Assembly: GCF_039830095.1 (NCBI RefSeq)
Contig: NZ_CP142435.1
Coordinates: 1,488,001 to 1,552,000, forward strand
Reading direction: 5' to 3'
DNA: 64,000 nucleotides
Source: Dolosigranulum savutiense
GTDB taxonomy: Bacteria; Bacillota; Bacilli; Lactobacillales; Carnobacteriaceae_A
The notes below the pieces were generated by a model. That model made no database searches, was not told the DNA's origin, and worked only from the letters and a program-made list of their open reading frames with translations. Both the position numbers and the translations under genes were made by a program. Positions within the stretch are counted from its first letter, which is position 1. Every line of letters begins with the position of its first letter. This document shows, piece by piece, positions 57,486-64,000 of this stretch.

Positions 57486-59174
57486 ATGAAAAAATTTTAT
57501 CAGTTTACACCGTTGTTTTATGTTGGGTTAATTTGTTTGGTGATTGCTAGCCTTGCTGGGGCAGCTATTCCACTATTTATTCGGCAAGGAGTCGATAGCC
57601 CAGAAGCTTTATTAGACTCATCAATTATTTGGGTAGTCGGCGGGTTGTTTTTGACACAAGCTTTGGTACATGTTGTTGGTAATTTTATGCTAGCTACCTT
57701 CTCAGAAAATCAAATCCAATCATTGCGGGAGCGTTTAGTCGCGAAGATTATTTATGGCCAGAAGATTAATATTGATCAGTACGATAGCGGAGATTTGTCG
57801 GCACATATTATGAATGATTCCAATCAATTGAAGACATATTTAGTGAAGAGTTTACCTATGTTTGTATCTGGTTTGTTGACAATTCTTATCTCGTTTGGGA
57901 TTTTAGTTATGCTAGATCTGCAGTTGACCTTAGTCTTGTTTGGCGCATTGCTTTTAATTGTTGTGGCGATGATTCCAATTCAAATCTTAGGTAGCTATTT
58001 TTCTGAAAAAATTCAAAATGAGCTTGGAAAGGTAACGGGGTTTGTAACGGAGACGATTCGTCACTTAGCGGTATATAAGACGAACACGGCTGAGAATAAA
58101 CAAATGGCGAGAGCCGCTGATTCGATCAAAAAAATTCGTGATATTTCTTTGAAATCTAATTTAATTGGGGCTTCAGTGCAGCCACTGACGATGATGGTGA
58201 TTTTCGGCAGTATTACCGTAATTTTCTTATACGGTGGAGCTCGAGTTGCTAGTGGGAATCTAACGGTTGGAACGTTGGTATCATTTTTGATTTACTTATT
58301 CCAATTACTTAATCCATTCAGCAGTATTGCCCAGTTTATTGGTGATCGTGGAGAGCTAAAAGGGGCCATCAAGCCATTAGAGAAGATATTATCGATGACA
58401 GATGAAGATTATGAATCAGGTGTTTCATTAGAAACAGTAAATTCATTGATGACGCAAAACGTTTCTTTCTCATATGATGATGAGTCACCCGTATTAAAGC
58501 ATTTATCTTTGGATTTTAGTGCACATCAGCTGGTTGCCATTGTTGGCCCATCCGGTGGCGGGAAATCAACATTAATTCACTTGTTGGCTGGACTGTATTA
58601 TCCCCAAGAAGGTCACATTAAAATCGGATCACAATCACTGGAAGCAACCCAACTCCATCAATGGCGTGAACAATTTTCATTAGTTAGTCAAGATGCTTCG
58701 ATTGTCTCAGGAACCATTCGAGATAATGTGTTGCTGGGTGTTGAAGCACCGGTTAATGATGAACAGATTTGGTCAGTTTTGGAACAAGCATCTTTGGACC
58801 AAGATATTAAGAGGCTTGAAAAAGGCTTAGATACCGCAGTTGGTGAAAGCGGGAAATTCTTATCAGGTGGCCAAGCACAACGTCTCCAGATTGCCCGAGC
58901 ATTATTGCGTGATACACCGTTTATTATCTTAGATGAAGCGACATCTAATCTTGATTCACAGACTGAGACGGTGATTAGTCAAACAATTCAACAGTTGAAA
59001 ACATGCAAAACTATTATTGTCATTGCCCATAGATTATCAACCATTACGGAGGCAGACAAAATTTATTTTATCGAAGACGGTCAATTAACGGGTGAAGGAA
59101 TGCATCATGAATTGTATGAGACACATGCACTTTACCGACAATACATTGATCAACAAGCGATTGAGACGACTTAA
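57486..59174 (+). CDS. ABC exporter with fused membrane and ATPase domains
   Basis: A 562-aa half-transporter with a six-helix exporter domain (about residues 1-300) and a C-terminal ATPase. Walker A is GPSGGGKS near 354, the signature LSGGQAQR near 459 and Walker B FIILDEATSNLD. There is no N-terminal C39 peptidase, so it cannot itself trim double-Gly leaders. This fits export of leaderless or otherwise processed peptides, or of drugs and lipids. AAAGGAG lies ahead of the start. It follows the permease by 17 bases and is probably in the same operon. Confidence 0.87.
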   Translation: MKKFYQFTPLFYVGLICLVIASLAGAAIPLFIRQGVDSPEALLDSSIIWVVGGLFLTQALVHVVGNFMLATFSENQIQSLRERLVAKIIYGQKINIDQYDSGDLSAHIMNDSNQLKTYLVKSLPMFVSGLLTILISFGILVMLDLQLTLVLFGALLLIVVAMIPIQILGSYFSEKIQNELGKVTGFVTETIRHLAVYKTNTAENKQMARAADSIKKIRDISLKSNLIGASVQPLTMMVIFGSITVIFLYGGARVASGNLTVGTLVSFLIYLFQLLNPFSSIAQFIGDRGELKGAIKPLEKILSMTDEDYESGVSLETVNSLMTQNVSFSYDDESPVLKHLSLDFSAHQLVAIVGPSGGGKSTLIHLLAGLYYPQEGHIKIGSQSLEATQLHQWREQFSLVSQDASIVSGTIRDNVLLGVEAPVNDEQIWSVLEQASLDQDIKRLEKGLDTAVGESGKFLSGGQAQRLQIARALLRDTPFIILDEATSNLDSQTETVISQTIQQLKTCKTIIVIAHRLSTITEADKIYFIEDGQLTGEGMHHELYETHALYRQYIDQQAIETT

Positions 59175-59205
59175 AAAATAGTTATTACAGGAAGTGGTGG
59201 GATAA

Positions 59206-59439
59206 ATGAATTTACATCTGTTAGGTGGACGCATCAAGAAACTTAGGTTGGAGAAAAAGATGACGCAAGAAGCACTGTGCCAAAGAGGAAATCAAAAGGT
59301 TATCTGTATAAAGACGTTGCAACGCATTGAATGTGGAAAAGTTGCAGCTAGAATTACGACCCTATCTTTTATTGCGAAGCAGTTAGATATATCGCTTGAA
59401 GAGTTAATTCATATAAATTCTCAGGATGTTCTTAAATAA
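59206..59439 (+). CDS. Short XRE-family regulator, resembling the DNA-binding part of Rgg/PlcR-type regulators
   Basis: A 77-aa protein consisting almost wholly of one helix-turn-helix (GGRIKKLRLEKKMTQEALC ... IKTLQRIECGK). The style, with the invariant LGxRIKxLR start and the TLQRIExGK turn, recalls the N-terminal domain of peptide-pheromone regulators of the Rgg/PlcR group. Those continue with a 200-residue TPR sensor that is absent here. It may be a stand-alone repressor of the locus or a truncated sensor. It is the last gene before a terminator. Confidence 0.8.
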   Translation: MNLHLLGGRIKKLRLEKKMTQEALCQRGNQKVICIKTLQRIECGKVAARITTLSFIAKQLDISLEELIHINSQDVLK

Positions 59440-59478
59440 AATAATTATGTAAATAGATTTAGTAAATAGTCCCCTAAT

Positions 59479-59511
59479 CGTCTGGTAATGTATCTTTATC
59501 AGGCGTTTTTG
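59479..59511 (+). terminator. Terminator after the peptide-transport operon
   Basis: CGTCTGGTAA pairs with TTTATCAGGCG (two wobble pairs), followed by TTTTTGT. Confidence 0.75.
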
Positions 59512-59596
59512 TACATAAGGATAAAAGTGCTTTGGTTGAGTTTATGTTTAAGTTGGATTACACTAGAGGTAAAGAAGTTGAGAGGAAGTAGAAGAT

Positions 59597-60373
59597 ATGT
59601 CAATAATAAGAGAGCGTCATGAAGTGATTATGTCTTGGTTGAACGAAGCGGCTGAAAATATTCGCCGGGCCTTGCAATCAGAACTCGATGTATCACAAAA
59701 AACAAGTCCACGCGATTTAGTGACCAATATGGATAAGGAAACGGAAGATTATTTAACAGGAAAAATTCGTGAATTCTATCCAAATGATCAAATTGTGAGT
59801 GAAGAAGGATTTGGCGATACGGTTAAGTCAATGGAAGGGACGATTTGGTTTGTCGATCCGATTGATGGCACCTTAAATTTTGTGAAGCAGCAAGAGAACT
59901 TTGCGATTATGTTAGCGGTATATGAAGATGGTGTCGGTCAGCAAAGTTATATTTATGATGTTATGCGGGATCGCCTCTATTATGGCGTGCAAGAGGATGG
60001 TGTATACTGTAACGGAGAAAAGTTATCTGCACAAGAGAATTTAGCAATTACAGACGGTTTAGTAGCGGTGAATTCTACTTTATTAGGGAAGTCACGTGTG
60101 GAAGCTGTCGATAGTTTATTGGAAGATAGCTTAGGCGTACGGATGTATGGTTCGGCCGGGATTGAAAGTGTCGAAGTGGCTGCGGGACGAACCGTTGCCT
60201 ATATTGCTAAAACCTTAAACCCATGGGATATTGCTCCAGGTAAATTGATGGTTGAATTATTAGGAGGTCGTGTGTTGGACTTCTCGGGTGGACCAATTGA
60301 TCTACTAAATCCAACAGGTGCTATTTTTGCAACCGAACAAGCAGCAGAAACCATTGCTGAGCGGTTAAAATAG
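59597..60373 (+). CDS. Inositol-monophosphatase-family phosphatase
   Basis: A 258-aa metal-dependent phosphatase. The metal-binding signature VDPIDGTLNF holds Asp87 and Asp90, with Glu69/Glu70 upstream and NPWDIAPG near residue 210. Members dephosphorylate inositol phosphate, fructose-1,6-bisphosphate or nucleotide-derived substrates; sequence alone does not say which. In Lactobacillales this gene is commonly found just before typA, as here. GAGGAAG precedes the start. Confidence 0.9.
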   Translation: MSIIRERHEVIMSWLNEAAENIRRALQSELDVSQKTSPRDLVTNMDKETEDYLTGKIREFYPNDQIVSEEGFGDTVKSMEGTIWFVDPIDGTLNFVKQQENFAIMLAVYEDGVGQQSYIYDVMRDRLYYGVQEDGVYCNGEKLSAQENLAITDGLVAVNSTLLGKSRVEAVDSLLEDSLGVRMYGSAGIESVEVAAGRTVAYIAKTLNPWDIAPGKLMVELLGGRVLDFSGGPIDLLNPTGAIFATEQAAETIAERLK

Positions 60374-60478
60374 GGCTAACAGTAATGTCGTAAATCGTTC
60401 ACATATACATTGTTGAAAACTTATATATTTTTTCTCGAAAAATATATAGGAAGTTATTAAGAGAGTTGTAATTCGGTG

Positions 60479-60508
60479 TTGCGTCTCACTAGTAGTTACT
60501 GATATAAT
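60479..60508 (+). promoter_or_regulatory. Probable typA promoter
   Basis: TTGCGT (60479-60484), an 18-base spacer and TATAAT (60503-60508). Confidence 0.6.
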
Positions 60509-60529
60509 GTTAAAGCACAAAAGATGATG

Positions 60530-60561
60530 GAACGTGTATCATAAGAGATGCACGTTCTTTT
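60530..60561 (+). terminator. Terminator-like hairpin in the typA leader
   Basis: GAACGTG / CACGTTC stem followed by TTTTCTT. It lies between the typA promoter and the TTG start, so it would attenuate typA rather than end the upstream gene. Confidence 0.5.
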
Positions 60562-60587
60562 CTTAAAGTTATGGGGGATTTTTTACA

Positions 60588-62423
60588 TTGAATAAACGAG
60601 AAGATATTAGAAATATAGCGATAATTGCACACGTTGACCATGGAAAAACGACACTGGTTGATGAGTTGCTAGCTCAATCCAACACCTTAGACGATCATAT
60701 GACGCTTAGTGAACGAGCAATGGATAATAATGATATTGAAAAAGAACGTGGTATTACGATTCTGGCCAAAAATACAGCGGTCAAATATAATGATACAACG
60801 ATTAATATTTTGGATACACCGGGTCACGCTGATTTTGGTGGTGAAGTTGAGCGTATCATGAAAATGGTTGACGGGGTTATTCTAGTGGTGGATGCTTATG
60901 AAGGCACTATGCCACAGACACGCTTTGTTTTGAAAAAAGCACTAGAGCAAGACTTACAACCGATTGTCGTTGTGAATAAAATTGATAAACCAACGGCACG
61001 TCCGGCTGAAGTGGTGGATGAAGTGCTTGATTTATTAATTGAACTCGATGCAGATGATGAACAGTTGGAGTTTCCGGTTGTCTATGCATCAGCACTTAAT
61101 GGAACAAGTAGCTTCAGTGATGATCCAGTGAAGCAAGCTGAAACAATGGCCCCTATTTTTGAGACGATTTTAGAAAAAATTCCAGCACCGATTGATAATA
61201 GCGATGAGCCGTTACAATTCCAAGTCTCATTGCTTGACTACAACGATTATGTTGGTCGAATTGGGATTGGACGGGTCTTCCGTGGTGAGATTAATGTCGG
61301 AGATCAAGTGACATTGAGTAAATTGGATGGCTCAACGAAGAATTTCCGTGTGACTAAATTATTTGGATTCTTGGGCCTTGAGCGCCGGGAAATTAAATCA
61401 GCTAAAGCAGGTGATTTAATTGCGGTATCTGGATTTGAAGATATTTTCGTAGGTGAAACAGTAACACCAGTTGATCATGTGGATCCACTACCTATTCTCC
61501 ATATTGATGAACCAACATTGCAAATGACATTCTTAGCAAATAACTCACCATTTTCAGGTCGCGAAGGGAAATGGGTAACCAGTTCTAAAATTGAAGAGCG
61601 CTTAATGCAAGAATTACAAACAGATGTCTCACTTAATGTTGAAAAGACGGATTCACCGGATGTTTGGAAAGTTTCAGGACGTGGCGAGCTTCACTTGTCT
61701 ATTTTAATTGAAAATATGCGTCGTGAAGGATATGAGGTACAAGTATCTCGTCCAGAAGTTATTGTGCGCGAGATTGACGGAGTAAAATGTGAACCTTATG
61801 AACGTGTCCAGATTGACACACCAGAAGAATATATGGGGTCTATTATTGAAGCGCTTGGTCAACGTAAAGGTGAAATGAAGGATATGATTAATACTGGTAG
61901 TGGCCAAGTTCGTATGATTTTCCAAGTGCCAGCACGTGGTTTGATCGGCTTCACGAATGAATTCCTATCGATGACACGTGGATACGGTATTTTGAACCAT
62001 ACCTTTGATGAATATGCACCAATGACAGATGGAAATGCAGGTCAACGTCAAAATGGTGCGCTAGTTTCTATGGAAAATGGCCAAGCGACAAGTTATAGTA
62101 TTATGAACTTAGGTGAGCGTGGAACGATCTTTGTTGAGCCGGGAACGGAAGTATACGAAGGTATGATTATTGGAATGAATAGTCGTGATAATGATTTAGC
62201 CGTTAATATTACGAAGGAAAAACAAAAAACCAATGTCCGCTCAGCGACAAAAGATCAAACGGTTGTTATTAATAAACCAAAAATTATGTCGTTGGAAGAG
62301 TCGTTAGAATTCATTGCCGAAGATGAATATGTGGAGGTTACACCAGAAAGTATCCGTCTGCGTAAGAAAATCTTGAACAAAAATGAGCGTGAAAAAGCGA
62401 AGAAAAAGAAAAACAAACAATAA
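60588..62423 (+). CDS. typA: Ribosome-associated GTPase TypA/BipA
   Basis: A 611-aa translational GTPase involved in ribosome assembly and stress adaptation. G1 is AHVDHGKTT at 14-22, G3 DTPGHADFGGEVERI and G4 NKID. EF-G-like domains and the TypA-specific C-terminal domain follow. The start is a TTG (60588) after GGGGGA about ten bases upstream; no ATG or GTG lies nearer. The length matches the family. Confidence 0.96.
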   Translation: MNKREDIRNIAIIAHVDHGKTTLVDELLAQSNTLDDHMTLSERAMDNNDIEKERGITILAKNTAVKYNDTTINILDTPGHADFGGEVERIMKMVDGVILVVDAYEGTMPQTRFVLKKALEQDLQPIVVVNKIDKPTARPAEVVDEVLDLLIELDADDEQLEFPVVYASALNGTSSFSDDPVKQAETMAPIFETILEKIPAPIDNSDEPLQFQVSLLDYNDYVGRIGIGRVFRGEINVGDQVTLSKLDGSTKNFRVTKLFGFLGLERREIKSAKAGDLIAVSGFEDIFVGETVTPVDHVDPLPILHIDEPTLQMTFLANNSPFSGREGKWVTSSKIEERLMQELQTDVSLNVEKTDSPDVWKVSGRGELHLSILIENMRREGYEVQVSRPEVIVREIDGVKCEPYERVQIDTPEEYMGSIIEALGQRKGEMKDMINTGSGQVRMIFQVPARGLIGFTNEFLSMTRGYGILNHTFDEYAPMTDGNAGQRQNGALVSMENGQATSYSIMNLGERGTIFVEPGTEVYEGMIIGMNSRDNDLAVNITKEKQKTNVRSATKDQTVVINKPKIMSLEESLEFIAEDEYVEVTPESIRLRKKILNKNEREKAKKKKNKQ

Positions 62424-62527
62424 GTGAGTCAGTTCTTTTACTGTTTAGAGACATGTGACCTTATGCTTACTGTAAGCGGATGATGTATGATATAATGAGA
62501 GTGACCGATATTTTGGAGGAACATAGC

Positions 62528-62815
62528 ATGAATAAGTTAAAAACAGCCTATGCTAAGGAAGTATTATTGGAAGATGCTGAAAAAATAGCCAATTTAATCG
62601 AAAATCAACGTCATCTTTGTGTTGCTTGTCCGGCTTTTGAAGAAGTCATTGATACACAATTATTTGGGTTTTCGAAAAAAATTGAATTTGCTGTACGCAT
62701 GGATATGATTGATGAAGAAGAGGGTCAGCTAATGATGAGCAATCTCGAGAAGCATTTGAGTGATGTGTATGATCATGCTGTCGATCAAGTCCAACCAACA
62801 GATCGACTTGATTAA
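62528..62815 (+). CDS. ylaN: YlaN-family protein (DUF1507)
   Basis: A 95-aa small, mostly helical protein, close in length to Bacillus YlaN (about 91). The ATG at 62528 follows GGAGGAAC; the earlier in-frame ATG codons (from 62480) have no ribosome site. Features include a CxxC-like VACPAFEEV and an acidic C-terminus. YlaN homologues are reported to bind iron and to interact with Fur. It follows typA, its common neighbour in Firmicutes. Confidence 0.85.
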   Translation: MNKLKTAYAKEVLLEDAEKIANLIENQRHLCVACPAFEEVIDTQLFGFSKKIEFAVRMDMIDEEEGQLMMSNLEKHLSDVYDHAVDQVQPTDRLD

Positions 62816-62848
62816 TAATACAGGCTGAACCTTATCGTAGCCAGTAAC

Positions 62849-62877
62849 AAAACTCTCTTCATGCAAGGGAGTTTTTT
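62849..62877 (+). terminator. Terminator after ylaN
   Basis: AAAACTCTC / GGGAGTTTTTT stem with a loop near ATGCA and a T-run. Confidence 0.75.
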
Positions 62878-62917
62878 GCTACATAGAAGAAATGATAAAA
62901 TAAAGGAGGGGTTGCTT

Positions 62918-63247
62918 GTGGATACAATGCAAACTACAACGCAACATCGTGTGGGATTAATTATCTGGCTATATACGCCGAAGTATGTTAATAAATTAAA
63001 GAACTTTGGTTTGTTACATTATATGTCACGGAAGATGAACTATGCAGTGTTATATGTGGATGAGCAAGAAGTCGAGAAGACAGTAAACCATTTGCAATCG
63101 TTACATTTTGTTCGTGAGATTGAACGAAGCTATCAAACAGAAATGCCGTACACGTATGATGGCTTGTTGGAAGAGCTCGATAAGCAAGCACAAGCTGTCA
63201 ACAAAGAAAAAGAAGCGCAAAGTATTGGCTTATTCACGCCCTTATAA
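62918..63247 (+). CDS. YlbG-family protein (DUF2129)
   Basis: A 109-aa protein from the GTG at 62918, with AAGGAGGGG seven bases upstream. The alternative in-frame ATG at 62861 falls inside the preceding terminator, and a TTG at 62912 sits on the ribosome site itself. The body (RVGLIIWLYTPKYVNKLKNFG, then YVDEQEVEKTVNHL) is the conserved DUF2129 domain, of unknown function and roughly 90 aa in Bacillus. A short charged C-terminal extension is present. It lies directly before rsmD, as in many Firmicutes. Confidence 0.82.
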   Translation: MDTMQTTTQHRVGLIIWLYTPKYVNKLKNFGLLHYMSRKMNYAVLYVDEQEVEKTVNHLQSLHFVREIERSYQTEMPYTYDGLLEELDKQAQAVNKEKEAQSIGLFTPL

Positions 63248-63281
63248 GATATGAAAGAAGAGAAGGATAGGAGTTAATGAG

Positions 63282-64000
<719 letters not shown>

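Overview
The window reads as chromosomal DNA of an AT-rich, low-GC Gram-positive coccus of the order Lactobacillales. Supporting signs are YSIRK-type signal peptides, strong AGGAGG ribosome sites, a tagatose-6-phosphate (lac) pathway, a def-next-to-pdhABCD layout and the typA / ylaN-like / ylbG-like / rsmD / coaD housekeeping run. A Carnobacteriaceae or Aerococcaceae host-associated commensal (for example Dolosigranulum-like) would fit, but the genus cannot be fixed from sequence reading alone.

Region 1 (1-11.4 kb): the 3' part of lacE and lacG (lactose PTS and 6-phospho-beta-galactosidase), an AfuABC/HptA-like ABC transporter operon with its own YesM/YesN-type two-component system, a convergent zinc alcohol dehydrogenase, and lacC. 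Region 2 (11.4-41.3 kb) is the centrepiece: four giant secreted glycosidases. They are a GH33 sialidase, a GH29-GH95 double fucosidase, a GH2-GH20-GH20 beta-galactosidase/hexosaminidase fusion and a GH85 endo-beta-N-acetylglucosaminidase. They are wrapped around lacR-lacA-lacB, a galactitol-type (galactose) PTS and lacD. Together these could strip sialic acid, fucose, galactose and GlcNAc from host N-glycans or mucins, release the glycan core, and send galactose through galactose-6-P and tagatose-6-P to glycolysis. All four enzymes end in the same set of small, apparently uncharacterised modules (called A, B and C here). None has an LPXTG motif despite YSIRK-like signals. Shared LacR-like operators and cre-like boxes inside promoter spacers suggest one galactose/CcpA regulon.

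Region 3 (41.3-48.7 kb): brnQ, an aminotransferase and tcyP (amino-acid uptake and metabolism), an IS30-family insertion, a ribokinase-family kinase and def. Region 4 (48.7-54.3 kb): pdhABCD. Region 5 (54.3-59.5 kb): a candidate peptide (bacteriocin, RiPP or pheromone) locus. It holds two tandem 228-bp cassettes, each with a promoter and a 26-codon peptide frame, followed by a CPBP membrane protease homologue, a small membrane protein, a BcrA-like ABC ATPase and its permease, an ABC exporter and a short XRE regulator. Region 6 (59.6-64 kb): an inositol-monophosphatase-family gene, typA, ylaN-like, ylbG-like, rsmD and the start of coaD, which is cut by the window end.

No rRNA, tRNA, CRISPR array, prophage or riboswitch was recognised.
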